DNA of 64,000 nt from Euptelea pleiosperma (lineage: Eukaryota > Streptophyta > Magnoliopsida > Ranunculales > Eupteleaceae). This document shows, piece after piece, positions 12,219 through 23,312 of the stretch. Each line of letters opens with the position of its first letter. Position 1 is the stretch's first letter. The stretch lies in the NCBI GenBank assembly GCA_035048495.1, contig CM068551.1:19532248-19596247 (forward strand). Reading direction: 5' to 3'. The notes below the pieces were generated by a model that was not told where the DNA came from, did not search any database, and worked only from the letters and a program-made list of their open reading frames with translations. The position numbers and the translations under genes are program-made.

Positions 12219-12582
12219 TATCAAAATTTTGATGCAGAAGTCCCTCAATTTGCCACGTAGTACTCTTTCGGGCCCACTATCCCCCTGAATGTTTGACCCA
12301 CGCCTTGGTGGACCCATACACCAAAAATCAGTATGATTAGTGATTCCTAGCCATTGGATTTGAGCACTTTTTCATCATGGGCTTGGAACCTACTCGATCA
12401 TAGGCCGGTTTATAAAGCCCATGGCGAAAAAGTGCTCAAATCCTACGGCTAGAAATCACCAATCATGCCGATTTTTGGTGTGTTGGTCAATTATAGTGTG
12501 GGCCCAACATTGAGGGGGCTAGTGGGCCCGAATGAGTCTACTGCATTGCAATTTGAGGGATTTCTGCATCAAAATTTCGATA
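12219..12582. mobile_element. Family-A MITE, full copy with outer inverted repeats
   Basis: The outer ends are mirror copies: AAAATTTTGATGCAGAA at 12223-12239 and its inverse at 12562-12576. Inside are CCACGTAGTACTCTTTCGGG, AAATCAGTATGATTAGTGAT, a central hairpin on AAAGCCCATG / CATGGGCTT, and the reversed set. It forms a near-continuous imperfect hairpin of about 360 bp. This is the most complete copy and should define the family. Confidence 0.75.
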
Positions 12583-12740
12583 TAGTAGTTTGCAACAGCC
12601 CACTTTTCCCATCTAATGCTCCACCAACCTTGGTGACAATTCCCTATTTTTTAAGGGTAGTGTTAGCATTGTCCCTAGGACGATACTGGCAGCGTCCTAA
12701 GGTCCGGACAATTGATGGCCATCAAGATTACCACCATCAG

Positions 12741-12763
12741 AATCTCTCTCTCTCTCTCTCTCT
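12741..12763. repeat. (CT)n microsatellite with adjacent GA-rich tract
   Basis: Short CT tract followed at 12780-12870 by purine-rich GAGGGAGAGG sequence. Low complexity; the open frames running through it are not genes. Confidence 0.7.
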
Positions 12764-12879
12764 CGGCTGCTCCTAGAACCCGAGAGGGAGAGGGAGAGGA
12801 AGAGGAAGAGAGATCAAGAGAGGAAGTGATAGAGTGGAAGAGAGAGGGGGAGAGAGAGCGGTGGTGGCGTAGAAGTGCC

Positions 12880-13330
12880 GCCCCTGCTATATGGTTCAGT
12901 GTTTGTTTGTTTGTTTTGTTTTTATTTTGTGCAACTTGTGGTGTGTGTAGATTAGATGTGTGTGTAGAATGGAAATGGTGTGTACAACTAATGACACCCT
13001 TGATATTTCATGGGAAGTTTTTACCTCTTCATATCAATATTTTTTATTTGACAAAAATACCCCTCAAATATTTTTTACGAACACACGCATTGGCGCTGAT
13101 GTGCGCACCTCGACAAACAAATGTGTGTTTTTAAATAACACGAAAATGCACTCACACGACACAGATTTCACTATGCTCCAAGGCAGGCAAAAAAAAAAAG
13201 GTCTCGATACAATAATAATCATCTCACGAAAATCGAGGTATATTTATCCCTAAAACGAAACTAGGATTTTAGTATCTTTATGTAAGAGTACGAAAACACT
13301 GTTTAATTAGGAAAAAAACCTTCTAGAAAA
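12880..13330. other. Non-coding stretch
   Basis: No recognisable gene or complete element. Open frames here are short and composition-driven. Confidence 0.35.
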
Positions 13331-13870
13331 TGTTGGGAACAGTAGCTTGATTTATTGTACTATAGCACCATCAAGTTCCATATAACATAACATGATTATT
13401 CCCCTTCAAGGCTCTCACGAGGCATTCTGGCCGATGGAGAGCATAACCACTTAAATACAAAAAAATGGTCATTGTGTATGTATCACAACCGATACAATAG
13501 AAGTATTAGCTAGGTCAGGGTCGACACGTGGCAGAGGAGGAGCATATAAAAATAAGAATTTACAGAAGAAAGAGGAAGGAGGAAAAAGCAAGAGAGAAAG
13601 AGGATGCAATTTGTAGCATCCAATGTATTCTGTAATGAATGTGAATATATATATATATATATTTGATAGTGAAGATTAGCCGGAGATCGGCACCCCGTGG
13701 ACGTAGTCACCGGCAAGAGACCGGCGACGAACCACATACGTACGTATTGTGTTGGTTTGTGATTTATTTCTTTAATTTTATTATTTATATTGCCTCTATT
13801 AACTTGAGATTGTTGTTGTGGGAGGATGGAAGATCGAACAGCAACCCCGATTTATATCCCCTACAACCGC
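13331..13870 (+). mobile_element. Copia-type solo or remnant LTR
   Basis: Starts TGTTGGGAACAG. It has a TATA-like CATATAAAAATAAG at about 13543-13556, and downstream the CCCCGTGGACGTAG and CGACGAACCACATACG blocks that I recall from the transcribed end of many Tork/Angela-type copia LTRs. It ends near CCCCTACAA. There is no coding region next to it and no clear target duplication, so it is either a solo LTR or a truncated remnant. A (TA)n run at about 13647-13661 lies inside. Confidence 0.55.
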
Positions 13871-14029
13871 TTCGAAGGTGGGCTTTTTTGGTTGTGGTCA
13901 TGTGTTTTAGTTAATGACTTGCATGACTAAAAAATAGCAAGGATACCCATGAAAGCAATGATTGACAGCCCTCTAGCTTTGAGTAGATAATAAATTTAAT
14001 AAAATTAAAAGGCCTTATTTAGAATTGGA

Positions 14030-14225
14030 TAGGGCTGTAACTTGGACGAGACCAACCCAAGCCCGATTCAAGCCTACCCGCCCGACTTCTAATTGGGTTT
14101 GATTTGGCTTTTACAAAGCTCAGGTTGGGTTCGGGGTTGTATATTAGAACCCAATCTAAACTCGGGTTGGACTGAGGTTCAGGCCTCAAGTTGCCGGACC
14201 CAACCCAAACCCGACTATTTTAATA
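14030..14225. mobile_element. MITE-like element with GGGCTGTAACTTGG end
   Basis: Rich in AACCCAA / TTGGGTT motifs in both orientations, with GGGCTGTAACTTGGACG at the left and CTCAAGTTGCCGGACCC near the right. The same style of ends occurs in the 660-bp element at 41098-41760. Boundaries approximate. Confidence 0.4.
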
Positions 14226-14463
14226 TAAAAAACTAATTTTGTAAAAATAAGCTAGAGGGTGTGTGTGGATGCAGGCGTAACTCTCTTTTGGATTGAGTAC
14301 TGTCAACATTCGAGGGTACCAAAACATCATGGAAATAACTATTTTGGTGTTTGGCTTAGAGAGATTGGTGTTATAAATTGATTGGTTGTCTGGCATTCTA
14401 TCCCATATATCCATGTGCTACTCTGGTTTCTCCAATGGCGTCCCAAATTTGTAACAGATGTCG

Positions 14464-14587
14464 GTAGGGTTGCAAACGGGCCAGCCCATGAGAAGTTTTG
14501 GGTCTGAATTTGAATTGCATTGTGTCGGGCCTGTTAAAAATTTAATAAAAAAATATAGGCCCAGGCCCAATCCATTTGCAACCCTAG
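14464..14587. mobile_element. Short MITE with TAGGGTTGCAAA inverted ends
   Basis: TAGGGTTGCAAACGGGCC at the left is mirrored by GGCCCAATCCATTTGCAACCCTA at the right. Total length is about 124 bp, non-coding. The ends resemble hAT-type miniature elements; an 8-bp target duplication is not clear. Confidence 0.55.
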
Positions 14588-14940
14588 TTGGTGGGTGGGA
14601 GGTGAGGTGGTCTGTACCTACTTCCCAAATACCAGTCTGCGAATTTGGGTGTACTTCTGTATTGGATTTTTGTTACAGTTCAGGTTTTAGCGTGTGATTA
14701 TTTTTTCATTTTCTCTATTTTGCGTTAACGTTGTAGGCTTGTGGCCAAACATGCCCTATAAAATTAATTTCCCATATCCAGCTTAAGAGCTTATTTATCA
14801 TATCAAAACCCCACATCCAAACACCCGTATAAAAATTGTCGACCTAAAACTTCAGAAATCATCTTGGAAGTTGTTTGATGAAAAAGCCAAAAAAAAGTCC
14901 CCTCTATAAGGCGCTGGTTTTTTTTATTTTTTGGAAAATG

Positions 14941-15275
14941 CTATCCCACGGATAACCAAACAAAAATGTGCAGTTTCTGGGTATATTGACCGTTGGATTC
15001 AAGAGCTCCATAGTTCATGAGGCAACGATTGCATGGATATCTTGTGGGGCCCACATGCAGATGAGTTGATTCCGCACAAAAAAAATTCAGCACTTAACCC
15101 TATCAAATGTAGATGTTAAGTTAATAGTATAAATGGACGGCTCAGAAGATTTAAACTTCTAATCCTACAAGGATAGAAATGTGCGGAATGGACTGATTTT
15201 ATATGAGGTTGATATCTATGTTGAAAAGAATATAATCACTGACAATAACCCTTATGTGAACCCCACAACTATATA
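14941..15275. mobile_element. Family-B MITE-related copy, degenerate
   Basis: Contains the family-B blocks GGGGCCCACATGCAGATGAG, CTTAACCCTATCAAATGTAG and GGACTGATTTTATATGAGG in the same order as the fuller copies at 35403-35808 and 53198-53543. The inverted ends are decayed. Confidence 0.5.
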
Positions 15276-15287
15276 TAAGACCAGGCT

Positions 15288-15428
15288 GAGGGACTCGCCT
15301 GATTGCACTCGTCTTTTCACCCGTGCCCTTGGCCGTAGATTTTGAGAATCCAAGGATCATTGTTGAATTCTCGAAATCCACGACCGAGATCACGAGTGAG
15401 AAGACAAGTGCAATTAGAGAGTCCCCTG
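15288..15428. mobile_element. Hairpin MITE, about 140 bp
   Basis: GGGACTCGCCTGATTGCACTC pairs with the inverse near 15405-15423 (CAAGTGCAATTAGAGAGTCCC), and CGTCTTTTCACCCGTG pairs with CACGAGTGAGAAGACA. The element is one long imperfect hairpin with its loop near 15358. Confidence 0.6.
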
Positions 15429-15429
15429 A

Positions 15430-16740
15430 TCCCAACCCATATATATATGTGTGTGTGTGTGTGGGTGGGTTGGGTCAGGTTGACCGAGGCCTCAGCTAGA
15501 TCCCGACCCGTGTACAAAAAAGGTCAGTCCAGCCCCGGCCCAACATCAGGTTGACCCGCCCAAGTTGTAGCCCTAGTCTGATCTTTTTTTTTTTTTTTGA
15601 ATATTCTCCTTTCAATCACATGTGTCTCACCCGCCATGTGCAGATAGCGGCCCCTGATTTTTTATCACATCGAAAGTTGCTCCACAGAAAACATGAGAGA
15701 GAGAGAGAGAGAGAGTGAGGCATCAGCTGCAAAGAGTTGTCCAGGTTATATGTGTGGAGGGGTCAATAAAGACCTGTTTGTGCGAATCAGAAGCCATACC
15801 GTCCCTCAGAAGACAAAGACTAATCATCTGTCAGAACACAAACCAGATAGTTTTATATGTTTTATTCACCAACTTTCCAAGAAACTCTTCTATGATCTAT
15901 CTCAGAGATTGATGGAATTTTTTTTCTACATAGACAACCAAAATGTTACAAGTCGACAAGACAGCAACCAAATGACCATTGCTTGATTCTGCCTTCGCCA
16001 ATCGGAACAATATCACTAACTACAAACACCCTTTCTTGTCATACACAAATATAGTAAACGTTCACTAAAATTAGCGGAGCTTTTAGCAGCTGCAAGATGG
16101 GGTTCAAGCTCTCATGAAAGATACACCCATATATCTCCTTCAATCAATTTAATTAGTGTGGAAGAGAAGGCAACCTGTTTGTTCTGCGGGTAATGCCTGC
16201 AGTTTCGATCATACAACCTTATAAAAGCTCAGCTATATTTAGCAAGGAAAGGATTTAGCTAAACCATGCCAGATCTTTTGCCTCCTTCGGTTCTTCCCTA
16301 TGAAATTTCTAAGATTATATCTTGGTATGATTTGGTGCTGTAGGCCTTCCAAGAGGTGCCCATTAGTTCGACATTTTTATCATCTCCAGAGCTGGAAATG
16401 TGTCTCTAAGTACCTCTGTTGGATATGCACCCATGGATACTGAACCGGGTTGGGTCTGGATCGTGGTTTTATTGGTCGGATCATCGGATGCGGGTTGGAT
16501 ATGGGTCGACGTCTGAGTCACTGTGTTGAGGTTTAATTTTCAGCAAAATACTTGGATCCGACCCATATACATCTCTATTGCTTGGGCTTGGTCAATCAAT
16601 TTTGATCACGTGTGTTTCGTATCATGTGGTGTTGATTGAAGTCATATCAGCATCTAGATTAACCTAAATCGACCCATTTTATGCCCTAGTTGCATGGCAT
16701 AAAGGATATTACCATTGCATTATAATGCGAAGACGGCTAC
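15430..16740. other. Non-coding stretch with GT, GA and TTGGGTC repeats
   Basis: Contains (GT)n at about 15450-15461, a (GA)n tract at about 15693-15715 and several TTGGGTC / GACCC-rich patches like those of the GGGCTGCAACTTGGG MITEs. No gene is seen. Confidence 0.4.
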
Positions 16741-16745
16741 GTCAT

Positions 16746-17062
16746 TGGTCAAGGGAGGCAAGTCTAAATTTTCTGAATCTATGGAGGAATATCGAATTTG
16801 GCTAATTACCGAGGGAGGCATGTGAAAGAAAAACCCAAAGGGCCAATAAAATATCTAAGAAAAACTAAATTAAACCAGGGTTGGTAAAATATTTGGTCAA
16901 AGGAAGTCAAATCTAAATCTTCTAAATATACGGAGGGACATCTAATTTCGCTAATTAATGAGCGAGTTAAGTGAAGGAGAAACCCAAAACCCCAATAAAA
17001 TATATAAGAAAAACTAAATGAAACCTAATTAAATTAACCAGGTTAGGTAAAATATTTACATT
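16746..17062. repeat. Degenerate tandem duplication, period about 147 bp
   Basis: TGGTCAAGGGAGGCAAGTCT at 16746 recurs as TGGTCAAAGGAAGTCAAATC at about 16893. AACCCAAA...CCAATAAAATAT and AAGAAAAACTAAAT follow in both copies. It lies 0.7-1.0 kb upstream of the SUPERMAN gene. Confidence 0.5.
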
Positions 17063-17122
17063 TAAAGGGTCATAAGATAAACCTCAAATCATCATTTTAA
17101 TTTGCAAAAAGAGAAATCATAC

Positions 17123-17340
17123 GTATTTTAGTAACACCCCCTGAAAGTTGAAAGTAATTAGTTGTACACCCTTAACTTTTAAACTTTAGGATTACCACCC
17201 TTGACCTAGTTTAATTAACACATTAACGCTAGTCAAAAGTGTTAATTAAACTAGGTCAAGGGGGGTAATCCTAAAGTTTAAAATTATAAGGGGGTACAAC
17301 TAATTACTTTCAAATTTCAGGGGGGGTGTTACTAAAATAC
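17123..17340. mobile_element. Near-perfect palindromic MITE upstream of SUPERMAN
   Basis: Starts GTATTTTAGTAACACC and ends GGTGTTACTAAAATAC. The arms remain complementary almost to the centre (about 17230), through CCTAGTTTAATTAACAC and its inverse GTGTTAATTAAACTAGG. Transcription would give a hairpin with arms of about 100 bp. It is of the same family as 11575-11895. It ends 425 bp before the SUPERMAN start codon, so it probably sits in the promoter region. Confidence 0.8.
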
Positions 17341-17765
17341 CCTAAAATTTAAGGTTTATGGATAAATTTGGGAGAACTTTTATTCTTAAGGGGTACATAA
17401 AGATATTTATGACTAAGTAATATCCAAATATGGTAAGAGACATTTGCAGGTGGTACCCCTATGGGATTTTCTATTTTGGGCTTAGAATTTGATGGGCTTT
17501 GCTACAACCCTCATTACTACTCCCTCGGACCCAACCACCCAACTCCATAACGTCATTATATTACACAGGTCAGTGATGAATACCCTTTTTGTTTTCTCTC
17601 TTTCTTTTTCTAAGTTTTGAGAAATGGTTTTCCTTTGTTTGTTTGTTCTTGTTGTTCTTACATGTTTCTAGGTTTTAAACTTTTGAGAGATGGGTTTTCT
17701 TTCTTTTCTTATTACTTAAGTTAGATAGCTTGTTGGTTCTTATTGTTCTGATCTTGTTAGGTTGG

Positions 17766-18356
17766 ATGGAATCAAAAGCATACATGGAGAGAACCAGTTC
17801 GAACACCATGAAAGATAGTGGTGTTGGTGGTAGAAGCTTTGGAGATCATAACAGCAAGAAGATTAAAGACTCATGGAACTTCAACAACCACTACTACAGA
17901 GGAGATTCGGTAGCTGAGGTTTCATGGCCTCCAAGATCTTATACATGTAGCTTCTGTAAAAGGGAATTTCGATCTGCTCAAGCTCTTGGGGGTCACATGA
18001 ACGTTCACAGGAGAGATAGAGCCAGGTTGAGACAGTCAACTTTTTGTGACCCTAATTTCTCATCATCCTCTTCTTCAACTAAGATCCCACAATTCAGTAC
18101 TTACACAGTTCCTTCCTTGGTTACTCCATCTGTTACTTGTCTATCTTCATCATCTTCAGCTTCTTCAAGCTCGAAAGGCGGAGATATAACAAAGACCATG
18201 AAAGCCGCCATCTTTGGAGTTGGAGAACTGAAGGGTTTTATGGAAGAAGATGACTGCAAGATTTTGAAGAAAATAGAGATCATTACATCGGATTTGGATG
18301 TCAGTCTGTGTTCTAAGGAAGATTTGGATTTGGAGCTCAGGCTTGGGTCTTCTTAG
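17766..18356 (+). CDS. SUP: SUPERMAN-type C2H2 zinc-finger transcriptional repressor
   Basis: Intronless frame of 196 residues from the ATG at 17766; an in-frame ATG at 17784 gives MERTSSN..., matching the MERS... start of Arabidopsis SUPERMAN, so 190 residues is equally possible. Counting from 17784, a [16 protein letters not shown] block leads into a single C2H2 finger with Cys55, Cys58, His71 and His75 and the QALGGH helix, then [10 protein letters not shown] long Ser-rich linker follows, then DDCKILKK and a terminal [11 protein letters not shown] motif (about 181-188), all shared with SUPERMAN. By family knowledge it is a nuclear repressor that sets stamen/carpel boundaries in flowers. 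A palindromic MITE ends 425 bp upstream. Recognition as SUP is strong; SUP-like paralogues such as ZFP10 are the alternative. Confidence 0.93.
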   Translation: MESKAYMERTSSNTMKDSGVGGRSFGDHNSKKIKDSWNFNNHYYRGDSVAEVSWPPRSYTCSFCKREFRSAQALGGHMNVHRRDRARLRQSTFCDPNFSSSSSSTKIPQFSTYTVPSLVTPSVTCLSSSSSASSSSKGGDITKTMKAAIFGVGELKGFMEEDDCKILKKIEIITSDLDVSLCSKEDLDLELRLGSS

Positions 18357-18684
18357 CTGCACTACTACTCACAACTTTACACTACTCGATGATCCATGCT
18401 GCATTTTCATTTACTAGTAGAAGAAATGTAAGATTTGAGTGCTGCATGTATTGATGATTTCCTACTCTTCGGCCATGAAATGTTAAGCTTTTGTTGTTCT
18501 TGTTTTCATTGTCGGTGGTGCATGTGGTTCTTGTTAGGTTAACTATAACATAACAACGTATAAAGTTGTTTACATTATCATCTTGGGTCAAAAAATTTTT
18601 TTTTTAAAAGGATGGTTTTAGTAGCTGATCATCTCTCATGATTTTTCTCAAAGAAATGAAGACTTGTTCTTGTTTTGTGACATA

Positions 18685-18690
18685 AATAAA
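18685..18690 (+). terminator. Candidate polyadenylation signal of SUPERMAN gene
   Basis: AATAAA, 329 bp after the stop codon, followed by T-rich sequence. Spacing is reasonable for a plant 3' end; earlier degenerate signals could also be used. Confidence 0.35.
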
Positions 18691-18699
18691 AGGGTGTTA

Positions 18700-20120
18700 C
18701 CTTAAGATTTAGTGACTTGCTAAACGTGTGACACGTGAGGTATCATGATGGCTCACGTGTAAATGAAGGAATTGAGTTTGTCTTCAGAAAAAAAAAAAAA
18801 AAAAAAAAGCAAAGTAGGTACAAGAATGATGGTATCTTAGGAGACATTATGGTATGTCTTGTAATGTTGAGGGGTAGCAGATGTTCAAAGTTCAAACCTG
18901 TCCACACTATAAAAATGTGTATCTTATTAGATGTGATAAATATATGTCATCAATAATATTTAATCCACCATTGCAAAAAAAAATAAAATGGGAGAATTAA
19001 TTTTTTTGCAACATGGTGGTGCCCTGCTTTACAATCGATGGAATACCGGCCTTTATCAGGTAAACATCATGTTGTCCGTCTACAAAAAAAAAAGTGTTCG
19101 TAAACGTGGTGTATAACAATTGTTTAGAAGAAAACTAGGTCGTAAACGAATAGGATTACAATAGTTTTCTCTCTCTCTCTCACTCTCTCAATGTACAAGT
19201 GAAACCCCAACGCTATTTTATAGAATATGTAATATCTGATGCAATAAAATACCCGAAGTATCTCTAGTACAAGTTGTACTCCAACGCAAACTGTATAAAC
19301 TTGTACATGCAAAAAACATCATTGGCACTGGACCCTCATAGGGGACGCTTGGCAAACAAAAATAAGCAACACAAAAATAAGTAACTTATTAACTTTTATA
19401 AGCCAAAAAGTTAAAAAAGTTGGTTTGGATGTGTTTCATATTTTATAACTTATGAAAAGTTAGAAACTAACTTAAAATTGAGAAGCTACTTTTTTCAGCT
19501 TTTAACTTCTAAGAGAAATTACTTCTAAAAAATTAGAAGGCCTCCGACGCTTTTAATTCTATAACTTATTTAGACGTAAAAAATCAACTAGTAACTTCTA
19601 CTACAAGTAGAAATACTTTTACTTCTCGTAAACTTATTGCTTAATTAACAATAAAATTCTTGTAGAATAGTACTTCCTGCATAATACAAGACACCTAATA
19701 TAATAAAACTACTTAGCTAATACTAAAAAAAATAAATGTAAAATAACTTTTAAATTAAAACCAGCTCTTTGCAAGAGTTTTATTCTGACTAATGTAAGTT
19801 GTTATTAAGGTCAAGGTTTAAAGGGGACCATTATAATGGTATAATGGACTGTGAGCATTACCATTTTTTTCCGTTATAATGAAAAAAATGCTCAGGGGCA
19901 AAAAATGGAATATAATGGAAATAACGAAAAATGTCGACAAGGCTCGAGTCTGCTTATCTCCATGGGTCGTGAACATTAGCCGATACAAAGGTATATGATA
20001 ACACCCAATTTTTTTTCGATTCCGCAGTTCGATCTATACTCTATTCAATATGGATGCTCATAAAAATATTTAAATCTCTCTATTCATTTTGGATCAAGTG
20101 AAAAATGTGTTGCACAAAAT
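18700..20120. other. Non-coding AT-rich stretch
   Basis: No gene recognised. It holds a poly-A run at about 18787-18808 and an element at about 19806-19930 with end CAAGGTTTAAAGGGGACC and several ATAATGG motifs, related to the 4369-4494 MITE. Confidence 0.45.
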
Positions 20121-20126
20121 ATGATT

Positions 20127-20134
20127 TCCACTCA

Positions 20135-20169
<35 letters not shown>

Positions 20170-20518
20170 AGATCATAGAAGAAGAAAAAGTTGAAGCGTG
20201 AGGGAGGTTAACCAATCTCTTTCCTTCGTCTCTGTACCGTTGTCAATGGCTCAGGTGGTTTCTTTTTGTTTGTTTTTTGCATGTTCCCGACAATGTCTGG
20301 GTGTCAGAGGGATGATGGGCTTTCCTTAAAACAGAAACACATGACTAAGACCTCTTTCCCGACGTACAAGAACACTATTCCTCAAATTCAAACTAAATCG
20401 AATCATAAATGATCTCTCTCTCTCACCTCTTTCCCGACACACAAAAAACACTCTTCCTCAAATTCAATCTAAAATCAATGAATCATAAAGGCTCTCTCTC
20501 TCTCTCTCTCTCTCTCTC
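20127..20518. repeat. CT microsatellites with a short direct duplication
   Basis: (CT)n tracts at about 20127-20166 and 20490-20518. Between them CTCTTTCCCGAC...CTCAAATTCAA occurs twice (about 20352 and 20428), a local duplication of about 76 bp. Confidence 0.6.
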
Positions 20519-20690
20519 GGACGTCATTAGTTGTGCGACGACACTGATAGAGAGAAGGGGAGAAATCAGACTGACTTAGCCCATGATAATGTTGCAAAAA
20601 TAATTTTCCTCTTGAACAGATCTCGAATCTATTGTGTATAACATGGCCCACTCACGGATTGATCAGAACCATCCAATTAGTGGGCCACCT

Positions 20691-20968
20691 TGTTAGCGGA
20701 TGGTGTGTGTTCCCACACACGTGTTGTTTTTGCCCGACGACTCGTTGGTGTACATAGAGTAAATGGTTGTTTTAACATGGCATCAAAGCCTTAAGGTCTG
20801 GGAGGTCGCAGGTTTAAGTCTCCAATGTAATGTATTCTCATTGAGGGGGAGTGTTAGCTGATGGTATGTAGCGCACATATTATGTTGACTCGACAACCCG
20901 TTGGTATACATAGTTGTAACGTCTTACCTCAATAAGTCGATCTTTAGGGGTAAATGGTTGTTTTAACA
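20691..20968 (+). mobile_element. TRIM retroelement (two LTRs with only PBS and PPT between)
   Basis: Two related direct repeats begin TGTTAGC(G/T)GATGGT and end TAAATGGTTGTTTTAACA: 20691-20776 and 20852-20968. The first has an internal deletion. The 75 bases between start at 20778 with TGGCATCAAAGCC, a variant of the initiator-tRNA-Met primer site (TGGTATCAGAGC in copia elements), and end with the purine tract TTGAGGGGGA. This is the TRIM plan: LTR, primer site, purine tract, LTR, no coding. No clean target duplication is visible, so the edges may be off by a few bases. Confidence 0.75.
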
Positions 20969-21663
20969 TTTCAAAATGGAACAATTTCTAATGCTCAATG
21001 ATTTGAGTTTTCATATTGGCTAATCGATGACTTTTGTTTTGATCAAAAGTAAATGTGACACATTCTAGCAAATTCTTTGGTATATATGCCATGTGATCTT
21101 CAACGTTCAACCACATTGTGTAAATCCACAAGAGGTGGACCAAACATCCATAAGTTCAGTGGGCCCAGAAGAGTGCTCAATGTGGCATTAGGGAGTCTCT
21201 ATACTTACTACTTAGTTAAATCCTAGAGACAGGGTAGTGGTTTCTAACTTTCTACTATGAAGCGACTTTCTATGTGGGCATGTGGATCCAATAAGTTGCC
21301 GCCATCTATACATGATATAGTACAAACATTTTAAATTTTCATATTATTGTCCCATGTTGTGAGGGCAATGGCGGCATCTGATTGGGTCCACATGGCCACA
21401 TCTAAAATGCTCCGCATCAAAAATTTGATCCTTTGGCCAGGCTATCATTTCCGAAATTGAATGCTGAAACCCTAACCCTAATCCAAATATATCGATCCTA
21501 CCCCTAATGATGGCAAGAGTTAACACACAACCAGTGAGACAAAGTTGGTTGAGTGCTTTGTAAAGTAGACACACATTGTTGTAAGACTCCAATCCAATCC
21601 CCAAGAAGGGAGTCTGGTTGTATATGACCGGGTCCTATACGAAGTTTGATAGGACGCCTTCAA

Positions 21664-21918
21664 AAATGCTACGTGGCACTCTTTTGGGCTACTAACCCAT
21701 GAATGTTTGCCCAACCCTTGGTGGACCTAGTGCCAAAAATATCCTGATTGATGATTTCTAGCCGTTGGATTTGAGCTTTTTTGTCATGGGCTTCATTGGC
21801 TTTCATGAAGCCCATGACAAAAAAAAAAGCACAAATCCAATGGTTAGGGTAATTTTTGGTGTGTAGGTCCACCAAGGGGTGGGCCAGTGAGCCTAAAGAG
21901 TGCCAAATAGCATTCTGG
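21664..21918. mobile_element. Family-A MITE copy
   Basis: Left TACGTGGCACTCTTTTGGGC and right GAGTGCCAAATAGCATTC are inverse-related. The central TCATGGGCTTCATTGG / AAGCCCATGACAAAAAA arms pair strongly. Inner TGGTGGACCTAG and GTAGGTCCACCA also pair. Confidence 0.7.
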
Positions 21919-22603
21919 GGAAGGGTCCAGTACATTAAAAAGAAGGAAAAAATATAGCCTGCTTATTGATTTAACTCATTTCATAATGAATATGATTCTT
22001 AATCGTTGAGAAGATAAGAATTGATTGGACGGTTAGGATCATCCCATCACACAAAATTTAAGCTAGATGAATCTCTGTGAAAGGGCCATGCTGTTTGGTA
22101 TAAAAACTGATTAGAAGACACAGGGGGCTTATTGAAAATAAATGAGAAGACAAAGGGGGGACTTGTAAAGCCGAAAAAGAAGGGCAAAATGGTCCCCCAA
22201 ATAGATTCCGACATCCCTCTTACTCAGTTGTTTGAAACTGAATCTAGACGAACGCGAGCAAGAGCGAGGTTGGAAAGACAAAGCCAAGGATTTTAAGTGT
22301 CACGCGTAAACTGATTGGCCCTGTAAATCAGGGCAGGAGGCAAAGGGTACTTGGGAGGAGGAACCCCACGTGGGAGGTGTAAGTAGAGAGGAAGAGGGAG
22401 GGACAATTAGGAGAGAGGAGAGCTGGCAAGGAGCTTATTTTAGTGAAAGGAAGGGGCGTGGGATAAAGAAAGCCAGTCGGCGTACATCACCATCATGAAT
22501 TATCATGCCCTTCATTCACTCATTCCTTTGCATTGCTTTCAACGACATGGAGATCACATGAACCTAAAATACTTATTAGACATAAATAAAGTGCTCTGCA
22601 GCA

Positions 22604-22893
22604 TTTTAAATGGCCCTTATTATAACGGGTCACATCAGTCGCATCTGGGTAAAATAAATTAAATTTTTATTTTTATTTTTATTATTTTTTAATTAATCCT
22701 CCGATAAAAATAATACATCTTTCAAAAAAAAAAAAATTTGTATTAATTTTTCAAAAATAACTACCAATATATCGCTAAGCCCATTTTTTTGGGGGGGATT
22801 TGAGTGTTATTTTCAAAATAACGTAATGGGACCGGGACATTACCATTATATATGGTAATTATCATTATAATGGCCACTTCTTAAACAATGGTC
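22604..22893. repeat. Possible MITE with ATTTTAAATGGCC / ATAATGGCC ends
   Basis: CATTTTAAATGGCCCTTATTATAACGG at the left, split over two visible units, is echoed inversely by ATTATAATGGCCACTTCTTAAAC at the right. The interior is AT-rich with no frame. Confidence 0.35.
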
Positions 22894-22924
22894 CTATATA
22901 TATATATATGGGTCAGGATCGGGG

Positions 22925-23312
22925 GACAACAATTTTCATAACATTTTTTACAACAATTTTGGCGTACCCACATGGAGGATGAATCAATGGTTGATTTTTG
23001 TGAGGATGATCTCCTCACCATATAGATCACCTCTACAAAAAAATAAGCCCATTCTAAAATTTCTAACCCCATCAAGTGTAGTCTTCAAGTTAATGGTAAA
23101 AATAGACAGTCCATAATTCTTCAACTTCTAAACCAGTCTAAGAATGTCAGAAGATCTGAATTTTTGTAAGGATGATCTTCTCGTCGTGGAGACCATCCTC
23201 GCCAAAAATCATCCAATTCAAAATTTTATAATTTATATATTGGCCTGCGCCAATTTTTTGTTGTAAAAAATGTTGTGAAAATTATTTTGAAAATTGTTGT
23301 CTTGGTCCAAAA
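22925..23312. mobile_element. MITE with about 50-bp inverted ends and family-B core
   Basis: GACAACAATTTTCATAACAT...TTGGCG at 22925-22963 is inverted at about 23247-23301 (CGCCAATTTTTTGTTG ... AAAATTGTTGTC). The interior shares CCATTCTAAAATTTCTAACCC and GGTAAAAATAGACAGTCC with the family-B elements, so this is a divergent member with different ends. It follows a (TA)n tract, as do the other family-B copies. Confidence 0.6.

Noticed and set aside
12465..13134. Overlapping plus-strand frames of 103 and 140 codons
   Set aside because: They start in a family-A MITE and run through CT/GA low-complexity sequence.
17730..17765. Upstream extension of the SUPERMAN frame
   Set aside because: The first codon is TTG, not ATG, and the added residues are hydrophobic and unlike any SUP N-terminus.
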